From positions 81,537 through 145,536 of the forward strand of contig CAXTEJ010000003.1 of assembly GCA_964243295.1 (NCBI GenBank): a DNA stretch of 64,000 bases, in the 5' to 3' direction. Origin of the DNA: CAXTEJ01 sp964243295 (GTDB taxonomy: Bacteria > Actinomycetota > Actinomycetes > Actinomycetales > Angustibacteraceae). The number at the start of each line of letters is the position of its first letter. Position 1 is the stretch's first letter. Under the pieces are notes generated by a model that was not told the origin of the DNA, searched no databases, and saw nothing but the letters and a program-made list of their open reading frames with translations. Shown piece by piece: positions 9,288 to 17,419 of this stretch. Both the position numbers and the translations under genes were made by a program.

Positions 9288-9316
9288 GTTGTTGCGGTAT
9301 GTGCGTCGGCAACAAC
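9288..9316. promoter_or_regulatory. Inverted repeat in divergent intergenic region
   Basis: GTTGTTGC and GCAACAAC form a perfect 8-base inverted repeat spaced by 13 bases. It lies between the divergent GT2 gene and the small zinc-ribbon-like gene, 59 bases before the latter. It could be an operator or a weak hairpin. The rest of 9114-9374 shows no gene I can support. Confidence 0.35.
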
Positions 9317-9374
9317 TCCCTGTCAAGGTCCGTCGCCGTCTGTGACTCATCTGGAACAGAAAGTGAGAACCGCC

Positions 9375-9569
9375 GTGCGAAACGACGTCTGCGGCTGTGG
9401 TCACGACCGCGAGGCCCACGAGCACCTGCGTCGCGGCTCCGACTGCGGCGCCTGCGGGCGTGGGGTGTGCCCGGCGTTCAGGCCACCCACGGTGCGGCAG
9501 CGGCTGCGCCGGCTCGTGCAGGTCGTGCGTCCGGCCGACGGTGGCCGCACCGCGTTCCTAGGTGCTTGA
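9375..9569 (+). CDS. Small Cys/His-rich (zinc-ribbon-like) protein
   Basis: A 64-aa protein with metal-ligand spacing: CGCGHDREAH, HLRRGSDCGACGRGVC. This looks like a small zinc-binding knuckle found in short actinobacterial proteins of unknown role. The C-terminal half is strongly basic (VRQRLRRLVQVVR), which would suit nucleic-acid or membrane-surface contact. GTG 9375 is chosen; GTG 9363 in the same frame would add four residues, and neither has a strong ribosome site. It is a lone gene with hairpins on both sides. Confidence 0.5.
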   Translation: MRNDVCGCGHDREAHEHLRRGSDCGACGRGVCPAFRPPTVRQRLRRLVQVVRPADGGRTAFLGA

Positions 9570-9602
9570 CCAGACGCGAGCCGGTCAGCCACCGCAGGCG
9601 AT

Positions 9603-9625
9603 GGATCCGTTCCGCAGACGGATCC
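9603..9625 (+). terminator. Hairpin after the small Cys/His gene
   Basis: GGATCCGT and ACGGATCC form a perfect 8-base stem with a 7-base loop, 34 bases after the stop of the small gene. It could end that transcript. Confidence 0.4.
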
Positions 9626-9634
9626 TCACCCAAC

Positions 9635-9649
9635 GTGAAACTGTTTCAC
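9635..9649. promoter_or_regulatory. 15-base palindromic operator candidate
   Basis: GTGAAACTGTTTCAC is a perfect palindrome around a 3-base centre. TGAAA/TTTCA half-sites resemble LacI- or GntR-family operators. It lies 169 bases before the DUF4397 gene, the next gene downstream, and 10 bases after a hairpin. The regulator is not in the window. Confidence 0.4.
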
Positions 9650-9817
9650 CATTCGCCAGCAATCCGAGGACGTCTGCGCTGCGAAGGGTTCGGTAGTTCT
9701 CCTTAGTGCCCGCTGTTCTCGGCCGCCGGCCGTACCGTGGGCACTCACGACTCGGCAGGTCCACGCCGGTCCGCACGCGGCCAGCACCCAGCCGCCCCCA
9801 CAGCCTCCGGAGCGAGC

Positions 9818-10735
9818 ATGCACACGAAGACCTCGAGCCAGCCCGCCGTCCGCACGAGGAGCTGGGCGACCGCCGTCGCCGCGGTCCTCGTCGCTCTCCT
9901 TGCCGGCGCCACGACCGCGATCGCGTCCGCCCAGGCCGCCACGCCTGCCGGCGTCGCCTGGTTGCGCGCCGCGCACCTGGTGCCGGGCGTCGGCGCGGCC
10001 CGCGTCGACCTGGTGCCTACGGCGGGCGGTGCGACGCAGTCGGTGGTCATGTCGCCGCAGGCGTCGTACGGCGACGTGACGAGCTACCAGAAGATCCGGC
10101 CGGGCACCTACACGGTGTCCGTCCGGCCGGTCGGCTCCTCCAACGCACCCACGCTCAGCCGGCGCTTCACCATCACCACCGGCAAGGCCATGACCCTCGC
10201 GGTCATCGGCACGCAGGCGGCGCCCCGGCTGGCCGCGCTCGTCGACGACCTCACCCCGCCGGCAGCCGGCGACGTCAGCGTTCGCGTGCTGCCCGCCGCG
10301 AGCGGCGCCGAGACGCTGACGGTCAGCGCCGTGAACGGCCCGGTCATCGCCGACGGCGCCGTGCTCGGGCAGGCCAGCGCCTACCGCGCGGTGCCCGCCG
10401 GGAGGTGGACGCTGAAGGTCGCCGCCGACGGCATGGCCGCGGCGCAGTCGGCCGTCACGCTGAAGGCCGGCGGCGTCTACACCGTCGTCGTGCTGGGCGA
10501 GGAGTCCGACGACATCACCGCCAAGGTCGTCACCGACGCCGCCGGCATCAGCACGGCGCTGCCCCAGGGCGGTGCCCAGACCGGCGGCGGGGGTACTGCA
10601 CCCAGCGCCCTCACCGCAGTCGCGCCGACGTCGGACCGGTCCTCGCCGCTGCTCCTCGCGGCCCTGCTCGCGGTCGCGGTCGGCGCGGCCCTCACCCGCC
10701 GTCTGCTGCCCGTCCGGGTCCGCGTCCGCCGGTGA
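9818..10735 (+). CDS. DUF4397 surface protein
   Basis: A 305-aa exported protein. Residues 1-41 are a signal peptide (basic start, hydrophobic core, AQAA cleavage). Two DUF4397 beta-sandwich repeats follow (WLRAAHLVPGVGAARVDL at about residue 47, and a second from about 145). A glycine-rich stretch contains AQTGGGG near residues 253-259, followed by a C-terminal helix (LLLAALLAVAVGAAL) and an arginine tail. That order resembles a sortase substrate, although no LPXTG is present. ATG 9818 has GGAG 5 bases upstream. The stop overlaps the start of a class F sortase, which is the strongest clue to its job. Confidence 0.8.
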   Translation: MHTKTSSQPAVRTRSWATAVAAVLVALLAGATTAIASAQAATPAGVAWLRAAHLVPGVGAARVDLVPTAGGATQSVVMSPQASYGDVTSYQKIRPGTYTVSVRPVGSSNAPTLSRRFTITTGKAMTLAVIGTQAAPRLAALVDDLTPPAAGDVSVRVLPAASGAETLTVSAVNGPVIADGAVLGQASAYRAVPAGRWTLKVAADGMAAAQSAVTLKAGGVYTVVVLGEESDDITAKVVTDAAGISTALPQGGAQTGGGGTAPSALTAVAPTSDRSSPLLLAALLAVAVGAALTRRLLPVRVRVRR

Positions 10736-11457
10736 CACCACGCCCGCCGTCCGACCCGCTGGCCGCCGGCAGGCCCGACGCCAGCGGTCCGCGACGGCGG
10801 GCCGTGCTGGCGTGGGCGGTCGCCGGAGCCGCGTCGTCGCTGGTGGCCGCCTGCAGCGACGCCGCGGCTCCGGCAACCGCCACGGCGCCGACCCATCCCG
10901 CGTCGCGGGTCACCACCCCGACCGCCGCACCCACCTCGCCGACCCGTGCGCCCGCGTCCGGCGCCGCGTCGTCGGCGGGCGCGCCTCAGGGGCCGGCCGT
11001 CACCGGCTCCAGCGTCGCGCCGGGCGAGCGGCCGCAGCGCGTGCTGGTGCCGCGCATCGGGGTCGACTCGACGCTCGTCGGCCTCGGCATCGCTGCAGAC
11101 GGCTCCATCGAGGTGCCTCGTGACTTCGGTCAGGCCGGCTGGTTGGACGTCGGCCCCGCCCCGGGCCAGCGCGGGCCTGCCGTCATCGCCGGCCACGTCG
11201 ACTCGAGGACCGGCCCGGCGGTGTTCTACCGGCTGCGCGAGCTGCGCGTCGGGGACGCCGTCACGGTGCAGCGGGCCGACGGCAGGCAGGTGCGCTTCAC
11301 CGTCGACGACGTGCAGCAGTACCCCAAGGACCGCTTCCCCACCGACGCGGTCTACGGCCCGTCGCCGGGACCGGTGCTGCGGCTGATCACCTGCGGTGGC
11401 TCCTTCGACCGCGCGAGCGGGCACTACCGCGACAACGTCGTGGTCTACGCGTCCTGA
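10732..11457 (+). CDS. Class F sortase, lipoprotein form
   Basis: A 241-aa transpeptidase expected to attach surface proteins outside the membrane. The hydrophobic N-terminus ends in LVAAC, so Cys41 may be lipidated. A long Ser/Thr/Pro/Ala linker follows to residue 95. The sortase beta-barrel starts at PQRVLVPRIGVDSTLVGLG. The catalytic triad is visible: His155 (AGHVDS), Cys221 (LITCGG) and Arg233 (HYRDNVVVYA). It starts with GTG inside the last codons of the DUF4397 gene (GTGA), so the two proteins are made together and the DUF4397 protein is the likely substrate or partner. Class F assignment rests on the DUF4397 partner and short length. Confidence 0.85.
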   Translation: MTPRPPSDPLAAGRPDASGPRRRAVLAWAVAGAASSLVAACSDAAAPATATAPTHPASRVTTPTAAPTSPTRAPASGAASSAGAPQGPAVTGSSVAPGERPQRVLVPRIGVDSTLVGLGIAADGSIEVPRDFGQAGWLDVGPAPGQRGPAVIAGHVDSRTGPAVFYRLRELRVGDAVTVQRADGRQVRFTVDDVQQYPKDRFPTDAVYGPSPGPVLRLITCGGSFDRASGHYRDNVVVYAS

Positions 11458-11519
11458 GCCGCCCGTCATGATGGTCTCGACATGAACCTGTCCCGACCGA
11501 GCCAGCACACCCGCGGCCA

Positions 11520-12200
11520 GTGCGCATGACGCCCGTCGTGGTGCTGCCCGGCATGGGGGCGACGGCCTACGTCCAGCCGCTCGCCCGGGCGCTGGACGAC
11601 CGCGGCCTCCCGGCTACGGTGCTCGACCTGCCGGGCTTCGGCTCGCCGCGGCCGCTCGCGTGCCGTCCTGCGGTGCGGGCCGTGGCCGAGGCCGCCGGCG
11701 ACCACGTCCGACGGCTCGGCGAGCCGGTCGTGCTGCTCGGGCACTCCACCGGCGCTGTCAGCGCGCTGCTCGCCGCGCTGGCGCTGCAGGACGACGGCCT
11801 CGTCCGGGCGCTGGTGCTGGCCGGGCCGGTCAGCACCCCGCGGCAGCGCTCGGTGCCGCGCATCGCTGCCGTCGTGCCCGCCGCGTTCCGGCGCGACACC
11901 ATGGGCGAGCTCCGCGTCGTCCCGCAGTACCTGCGGGGCCGCGACGACGCGGTGCGGCTGCTGCGGTCGGCGCTGCAGGAGGCGCCGGAGACGCTGGTGG
12001 GCGACGTGCGCGTGCCGCTGCTCGTCACCGCGGGCCGCGCGGACTCCCTGGCCCCCGCGTGGTGGCTGTCCCGTCTCGCGGCCTCGGCCACCGCCGCCCC
12101 GGCCGTGCGCGTCGTCCGGCTGCCGGGGTCGCACAACAACCCCTGGACCCAGGGCGGCCGGCTCGCGGCGGTCGTCGAGGGCTTCGTCGCACAGACCTAG
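11520..12200 (+). CDS. Alpha/beta-hydrolase
   Basis: A 226-aa hydrolase with the oxyanion-hole start VVVLPGMGATAYV, nucleophile elbow GHSTGA and a C-terminal His in GSHNNPW. An acidic residue probably sits in GRADSLAP. These make a full Ser-Asp-His triad. There is no signal peptide, so it acts in the cytoplasm. The substrate is unknown; the family includes esterases, lipases and lactone hydrolases. GTG 11520 or ATG 11526 are both possible starts. It is followed 9 bases later by an amidase gene and probably shares its transcript. Confidence 0.8.
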   Translation: MRMTPVVVLPGMGATAYVQPLARALDDRGLPATVLDLPGFGSPRPLACRPAVRAVAEAAGDHVRRLGEPVVLLGHSTGAVSALLAALALQDDGLVRALVLAGPVSTPRQRSVPRIAAVVPAAFRRDTMGELRVVPQYLRGRDDAVRLLRSALQEAPETLVGDVRVPLLVTAGRADSLAPAWWLSRLAASATAAPAVRVVRLPGSHNNPWTQGGRLAAVVEGFVAQT

Positions 12201-12209
12201 ACTGCGCCG

Positions 12210-13727
12210 GTGAGCTTCGCCGACCTGCCGCCCGACCTCCCACCTCTCGACGACGACCTGCCCGTCGACCTGGAGGCCGCGGGGGTCGACGAGCTGCAGC
12301 GGGCGATGGGCGACGGTGTGCTCACCGCCGAGCGGCTGGTGCTGGCCTACCTCGACCGCATCGTGCGCTACGACCCGCTGGTGCGGGCCGTCCGCTGCCT
12401 CGCACCCGACGCCCTCGACCAGGCCCGGCGGCTGGACGACGAGCGGCTGCTGACCGGGCCGCGTGGCCCGCTGCACGGCATCCCGGTGCTCATCAAGGAC
12501 AACGTCGACGTCGAGGGCCTGCCGACCACCGGCGGCACGATCGCGTTGCGCGACAACGTTCCTGAGGGTGACGCCCCCCTCGTGACGCGGCTGCGGGAGG
12601 CCGGTGCCGTCGTCCTCGGCAAGACCAACCTCACCGAGCTGGCGAACTTCATGGCGCGCGAGATGCCCAGCGGCTACAGCTCGCTGGGCGGCCAGGGGCT
12701 GAACCCCTACGACACGACCATCACGCCCTGCGGGTCGTCGAGCGGCTCCGGTGGGGCCGCCGCGCTGGCGCTCGCGACGCTGACGGTGGGCACCGAGACC
12801 GACGGGTCGATCCTGTGCCCGTCGGTCATGCAGGGATGCGTCGGCGTCAAGCCGACCGTCGGTCTCGTGAGCCGCACCGGCATCCTGCCCATCGCGCCGA
12901 GCCAGGACACCGCCGGGCCGATGACCCGCAGCGTCCGCGACGCCGCCCACCTGCTCACGGCACTGGCCGCCGCTGACGAGCGCGACGCCGCCACGACGGT
13001 CGCCGGTCGGCCGTCCTCGGTCGACTACGTGAGCGGGCTGGATACCATTGCGCTGCAAGGAGTTCGGCTTGCCGTCCCCGCCCCGCCGGGCAACCTGCAC
13101 GGCGCCGACCTCGAGCTGTTCGAGCAGGCCCTGACGGTGCTGGAGCAGCTGGGTGCGGTGCTGGTGCGCACCCAGGCGCTCGTCGAGTCCAGCGAGCTGC
13201 CCGTGCTGCAGCACGAGTTCGGCCCGGCGCTCGCGGCCTACCTCGCGACCTGCCCCGACCCGGGCGTGCGCACGCTGGGCGAGCTGGTGGCGTTCAACCG
13301 TGAGCACGCCTCGGCCACGCTGAAGTACGGCCAGGCCGTCCTCGAGGAGTGCCTCGCGGTCGACCACGAGGCCGGCCGCTCGTCGTACGAGGCGATGCGC
13401 GAGCGCGACCGCGAGCTGGCGGGGCGCCTCGGCGTCGACGCGGTGCTGGCCGGTCACAACGTGGTGGCGCTGCTCGTGCCCGGCGCCACGGCCTCCGGCG
13501 TCGGCGCCCGCGCGGGATACCCGAGCGTCACGGTGCCGGCCGGGCTGCGCGTGCACGGACGTCGTCCGTTCGGCCTCACGTTCCTGGGCACGGCCTGGAG
13601 CGAGCAGCTGCTGCTCGGCCTCGCGTTCGCCTACGAGCAGGCCTCGCGCGCCAGAGTGCCTGTGTCGCAGGCGAATCCGTGGCTCGTCGCCGAGGCTGAC
13701 GGTTTCGTCGACCTGGACGTCGACTGA
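12210..13727 (+). CDS. Amidase (amidase-signature family)
   Basis: This 505-aa enzyme hydrolyses carboxamides with a Ser-cisSer-Lys triad. Lys96 lies in PVLIKDN, the Ser/Gly-rich signature CGSSSGSGG gives cis-Ser176, and the nucleophile is Ser200 in TETDGS. Spacings of 80 and 24 residues match known amidases. The first 30 residues are Asp/Pro-rich (DLPPLDDDLPVDLE) and the family core begins at about residue 28. It is not GatA: no gatB or gatC is adjacent, and the C-terminal region differs. It is convergent with the glucoamylase gene, with stops only 3 bases apart. Natural substrate unknown. Confidence 0.85.
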   Translation: MSFADLPPDLPPLDDDLPVDLEAAGVDELQRAMGDGVLTAERLVLAYLDRIVRYDPLVRAVRCLAPDALDQARRLDDERLLTGPRGPLHGIPVLIKDNVDVEGLPTTGGTIALRDNVPEGDAPLVTRLREAGAVVLGKTNLTELANFMAREMPSGYSSLGGQGLNPYDTTITPCGSSSGSGGAAALALATLTVGTETDGSILCPSVMQGCVGVKPTVGLVSRTGILPIAPSQDTAGPMTRSVRDAAHLLTALAAADERDAATTVAGRPSSVDYVSGLDTIALQGVRLAVPAPPGNLHGADLELFEQALTVLEQLGAVLVRTQALVESSELPVLQHEFGPALAAYLATCPDPGVRTLGELVAFNREHASATLKYGQAVLEECLAVDHEAGRSSYEAMRERDRELAGRLGVDAVLAGHNVVALLVPGATASGVGARAGYPSVTVPAGLRVHGRRPFGLTFLGTAWSEQLLLGLAFAYEQASRARVPVSQANPWLVAEADGFVDLDVD

Positions 13728-13730
13728 CCG

Positions 13731-15059
13731 TCACAGCGTGCGGAGGCCGGTGCCGTCCAGCTCGGCGATGGTGAGGACGACGGCGGCCGCCGTCCATGAC
13801 AGCGGGGCCACGGAGGCGGGCAGCCCGTCGCCGCCGACCTTCTCCGGCAGGGCGCCGGTGCCGGTGCGGTGACGGTCGAGCCAGTCGAGCACCTGCATGG
13901 CCTGCAGCCGGTCGCCCGACGCCGCGAACGACAGGCCGAAGGCGGCGGTCGAGGGCGTCCACGCCACCGTGCGCTCGCGCCAGCCGGCACCTGGTGCGAC
14001 ACCACCGACGGGGCGGCGCGCCGTGGCGAACGCGGCGTCGCGGGCAGCGAGCTGGTCGGGACGGGCCGGGCCGAACGGCGGCGTCAGCCAGGCAGCCGAG
14101 GTGTCGCGCGGGCCGCCCGTGACGCGCCGCGGGTAGCCGTTGCGACCGAAGGCGCGGCGCACGGCGGCGTCGAGGGAGCCCGTCGCCGTCCGCGTGGCCG
14201 CCGCGTCGTCGTGCAGCCTGAGGACGTCGAGCAGCGGGCCACCGGCGCGCAGCCCGGCGAGCACCGGGGCGGCGATGCCCAGCGTCGTCACGTCGGTCGG
14301 CAGCTCCCAGTAGTCCATCGACGGGCGCGGCAGGCCGGTGGCCGGGTCGATGCTCGCCAGCGCCGTGCGTGCCGCTGACACGACGAGCGGGCGCAGCCGC
14401 TGCAGGCCCGCGAACCTTCGGGCGGGATCGGTCTCGGCGGCCGCCCACACCGAGGTCGCCCACAGCACCCAGCCCGGGCCGTCGAGCTGTGGCCCCCGCT
14501 CGTCGGGCGTCGTGGCGGAGCCGTCGGGGCGGTAGCGCGCCTGCCATCCCGCCAGACCCGCGGCCGCGCGGCGCTGCTCGTCGCGGTTCACGGCGTCGAG
14601 GACGCGCAGCCCGTCGTCCGGACGACCGGCCACGCTGAGCGCTGCGGCGACCCAGGCGGAGTCGCGGGTCCAGGAGAAGCGCCAGGCGCCCTGGATCCCG
14701 GCGAGCACCGCACCGTCCTTCACGCCGCCGTCGAGCACCATCAGGTCGAGGTCGCGCAGCGCGGCCGCCCGCATGCCGGCGTACCGCTGGGCGGCGGGCT
14801 GCTGCGTGCGGTCGCGCCCCAGCTCGGCCCTCGAGAGCGCCTCGGCCGCGTCGACGGCCGGCTCGCGCCCCACCGTGGCGTCGCGCAGGGCGTCGGGCAC
14901 CGGCGTGCCGGGCGGGACGGCGACGGGGGAGCCGTCGGTGCCGGCCACGACACCGTGGCTGAGCAGCTTGTGGTGGCCGGGGTCGCGGGCGACACCGGTG
15001 AGGAGCAGGGCGGCGACGGCCGCGAGCGCGGCGACGCGACTCGTGCGGTGCGTGCGCAT
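13731..15059 (-). CDS. Secreted GH15-like glucoamylase-type hydrolase
   Basis: A 442-aa exported protein with a signal peptide over residues 1-24 (RTHRTSRVAALAAVAALLLTG). The all-alpha (alpha/alpha)6 barrel of GH15 is suggested by FSWTRDSAWVAAAL near residue 115, RGPQLDGPGWVLWAT, STAAFGLSF and the C-terminal LPEKVGGDGLPA, where the Glu of PEK is a likely catalytic base. It probably releases glucose or a related sugar from alpha-glucans or a glycan outside the cell. ATG 15059 gives a clean signal peptide; the frame upstream is not coding-like. Confidence 0.75.
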   Translation of the reverse strand: MRTHRTSRVAALAAVAALLLTGVARDPGHHKLLSHGVVAGTDGSPVAVPPGTPVPDALRDATVGREPAVDAAEALSRAELGRDRTQQPAAQRYAGMRAAALRDLDLMVLDGGVKDGAVLAGIQGAWRFSWTRDSAWVAAALSVAGRPDDGLRVLDAVNRDEQRRAAAGLAGWQARYRPDGSATTPDERGPQLDGPGWVLWATSVWAAAETDPARRFAGLQRLRPLVVSAARTALASIDPATGLPRPSMDYWELPTDVTTLGIAAPVLAGLRAGGPLLDVLRLHDDAAATRTATGSLDAAVRRAFGRNGYPRRVTGGPRDTSAAWLTPPFGPARPDQLAARDAAFATARRPVGGVAPGAGWRERTVAWTPSTAAFGLSFAASGDRLQAMQVLDWLDRHRTGTGALPEKVGGDGLPASVAPLSWTAAAVVLTIAELDGTGLRTL

Positions 15060-15166
15060 GCGCCTCCTCAGCTGGTCGGCCACCCTAACCCGCGGGCGAT
15101 CTTGGGCGGCGGGCGATCGCGACTCCTGCGGCCGACGTCCCGGGTGCCGTGCCCTGCCGCGACGCC

Positions 15167-15976
15167 TCACGCCGTGCTGGCAGGCGGTGGCGCGGCGTCG
15201 ACGGTGACCGGGTGCGCGCGGTCGCCGGCCCGGACGACGTCGACGAGCTGCTCGTCGGGGCCGACGTGCGCGCCGTCCCAGACGACGCTGCGGACGAGGC
15301 GTCCCTCGACGACGGCACCCTCGCCGACCACGCTGCGGCCGCCGCTCGCGTGCAGGTTGGCCGCGAGGTAGTCGGCGGGCGTGCCGCAGTCGACCACCGC
15401 TCCGGTCGCCTCGACCAGGTCGAGCCGGCCCTCGTCGTCCAGCCGGCGCCACAGCGCCTCGTAGAGCCCGCTCGGCTCGGCGGCGAGGTCGCGCACGTGC
15501 CGCCAGGGCAGCAGGCAGGCGCCGACGTAGCGCACCGGGCGGCCGCCGAGCCTGAAGTCGCCGCGCTCGCCGGGGGGCAGGGCGCGCACCAGCAGCCGGC
15601 ACCGCTCGCCGTCGCCGGCGAGCAGGGCGTCGAGCGGGCCGGTCAGGTAGGCGTCCGCGTTGGTCAGCAGCACGTCGCGCCCGTCGACCCACTCCCGAAG
15701 CCGACCCAGCGCGCCCGCCGTGCCGAGGGCCTCGGGCTGCTCGAGCGAGAGGTGGGCGCGGTCGCCCACGTGGTCGGCCACCTGCCCGGCGTGGTGGTGG
15801 GCGTTGACGGCGACGTGCGCGGGGCCGTGGCCGGCCAGCGGCTCGACCCGGTCGAGGGCCAGGTCGAGCAGCGGGCGGCCCCCCACAGGGCACAGCGCCT
15901 TGGGCCGCAGCGCGGTCAGCGGCCGCAGCCGCCGCCCCTCGCCGGCAGCGAGCACCACGCCCGCCGGCCCGCTCAC
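15167..15976 (-). CDS. Sugar-1-phosphate nucleotidyltransferase
   Basis: A 269-aa protein with the nucleotidyltransferase signature LAAGEGRRLRPLT and PKALCPVGGRPLLDLAL. A metal-binding Asp sits in LLTNADAYL and EALGTAGAL follows the usual layout. The last 45 residues (VVGEGAVVEGRLVRSVVWDG) look like a short left-handed beta-helix. It probably makes an NDP-sugar such as GDP-mannose or a glucose analogue; the exact sugar is not readable. The start overlaps the stop of the upstream Nudix gene (ATGA), so the two are co-translated. Confidence 0.8.
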   Translation of the reverse strand: MSGPAGVVLAAGEGRRLRPLTALRPKALCPVGGRPLLDLALDRVEPLAGHGPAHVAVNAHHHAGQVADHVGDRAHLSLEQPEALGTAGALGRLREWVDGRDVLLTNADAYLTGPLDALLAGDGERCRLLVRALPPGERGDFRLGGRPVRYVGACLLPWRHVRDLAAEPSGLYEALWRRLDDEGRLDLVEATGAVVDCGTPADYLAANLHASGGRSVVGEGAVVEGRLVRSVVWDGAHVGPDEQLVDVVRAGDRAHPVTVDAAPPPASTA

Positions 15977-16482
15977 GGCAGGACGTGGCCGTCGTACCCG
16001 GCGGCGGTCCGCACCTCGCGCGCCGCGGCGAGGATCTGCAGGGTCGGACCGTCGGCCTCGGCGACGGCGTCGGGGTCGAGCCAGCGCGCCGTCGCAGCCT
16101 CACCCCCGACACGCTCGCCGATCTCGCCGTCGACGCGCACCCGGAAGACGACGTCGACGCGGCGCAGCGGTGAGTCGACCACGACCGTCACGGGCCGTCC
16201 CACCTGCACCCGCACGCCGATCTCCTCGACCAGCTCACGCTGCACGGCGTCGGCGGCCGACTCACCACGTGACAGCAGCCCGCCCGGCAGGCTCCAGCCG
16301 GTGCGGTGCGGCTGGCGCAGCATGAGCACGCGGTCGCCGCGCTCGAGCAGGCAGACCGCTCCGACCGTGAAGCCCGGCGTGCCGGCACGCACGGCAGCCC
16401 GGCGCAGCGGCGCGGGCATGCGGCGGAACAGCCGCAGCGCGGTCAGGTAGATCGGTCGCGACAGCACCGGCGCGGGAGACAT
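15973..16482 (-). CDS. Nudix hydrolase
   Basis: This 169-aa pyrophosphohydrolase has the full Nudix box GGLLSRGESAADAVQRELVEEIGV (G-x5-E-x7-REUxEExGU). The three Glu of RELVEE bind the metal. A basic N-terminal extension of about 40 residues (LFRRMPAPLRRAAVRAG) precedes the fold. Substrate is unknown; the co-translated sugar nucleotidyltransferase downstream makes a nucleotide-sugar pyrophosphatase role plausible. It is divergent from a second Nudix gene, with about 105 bases between. Confidence 0.8.
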   Translation of the reverse strand: MSPAPVLSRPIYLTALRLFRRMPAPLRRAAVRAGTPGFTVGAVCLLERGDRVLMLRQPHRTGWSLPGGLLSRGESAADAVQRELVEEIGVRVQVGRPVTVVVDSPLRRVDVVFRVRVDGEIGERVGGEAATARWLDPDAVAEADGPTLQILAAAREVRTAAGYDGHVLP

Positions 16483-16587
16483 GGCGACCACCCTACGGAC
16501 GGCGGCGCCGCAGCAGGTCGCAGCCGCCGCTGCCCCAGCCGGCAGCGCAGGCCCAGCGCCGAACGGACGCCGTACTAGGGTCCACGG

Positions 16588-17358
16588 GTGCCTGATGATC
16601 CCGAACCGCGCGTGCTGGTGCGTCCGGTCGTCATCGACGCCGCCGCCACCGGTGACGCAGCCCCGGCGACCTGGCCCCACGTCGCGCTCGACCACGGTGA
16701 GTCGCCGGCCGCGGCGGCGCTGCGGGCGGTCGCCGAGGCCGGCGGACCGGCCGTCACGGTGGGGCTCCCGGTCGCGGTCACGCACGGCGACGGAGCCGGT
16801 GTCGACACGCTGGTCATCGACCTGTCCGTGCGGGTGGTGGCGGCCGACGCGGCCCCGCCCGCCTCCGTGCCGCGGCCGCAGCACGACCCGCCGCCGGGGT
16901 CGGTGCGGTTTCGACGGCTGGCCGCCTACGCCGTGATCGTCGTGGACGAGCGGATCCTGCTCACGCAGCTGTCGACCCGCACGCCGGCGCCGGGTCGCTG
17001 GACCCTGCCCGGTGGTGGCATCGACCCGGGCGAGTCGCCCGTCGACGCGGTGGTGCGGGAGGTGCACGAGGAGACCGGCCACGTCCTGCGCGCCCCGCGG
17101 CTGCTGGACGTCGACAGCACCGCCTTCGCCGGCCGGTCGCCGTCCGGGCGGCTGGAGGACTTCCACGGCGTCGGCGTGATCTACCGAGGCGACGTCGTGC
17201 GCGTCGTCCCGCCGCACGTGCTGGACGTCGGCGGGTCCACGGCCGACGCCGCCTGGGTGCCGCTCGCCGACCTGCCCGCCCTGCCGATGAGCCCGCGCTC
17301 GCGCGACCGGTTGCGTCGCGTCCTCGACCTCGCGGGGTACGGGGGTCGGGAGGTCTGA
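16588..17358 (+). CDS. Tandem Nudix protein, N-terminal copy degenerate
   Basis: This 256-aa protein has an intact Nudix box at residues 142-164 (GGGIDPGESPVDAVVREVHEETG) in a domain starting at about residue 110 (YAVIVVDERILLTQLS). The first 90 residues keep a recognisable but dead box: DHGESPAAAALRAVAEAGG at about 36-54, with GESP and Ala-Ala-Arg positions kept but the REUxEE glutamates reduced to R-A-V-A-E-A. It therefore looks like an internal duplication in which only the C-terminal copy is catalytic. GTG 16588 is used; the upstream gap holds the shared divergent promoter region. Confidence 0.75.
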   Translation: MPDDPEPRVLVRPVVIDAAATGDAAPATWPHVALDHGESPAAAALRAVAEAGGPAVTVGLPVAVTHGDGAGVDTLVIDLSVRVVAADAAPPASVPRPQHDPPPGSVRFRRLAAYAVIVVDERILLTQLSTRTPAPGRWTLPGGGIDPGESPVDAVVREVHEETGHVLRAPRLLDVDSTAFAGRSPSGRLEDFHGVGVIYRGDVVRVVPPHVLDVGGSTADAAWVPLADLPALPMSPRSRDRLRRVLDLAGYGGREV

Positions 17359-17419
17359 CTGCACGACGCCGGCAAGCGTGTCGCCGATGGTTGTCGGTGC
17401 CCGTCCCTAGGGTGCGGGC

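Noticed and set aside
13731..16112. One very long minus-strand frame joining the GH15 and nucleotidyltransferase region
   Set aside because: The part before ATG 15059 reads as arginine-rich noise against the nucleotidyltransferase frame; a signal peptide marks the true GH15 start.
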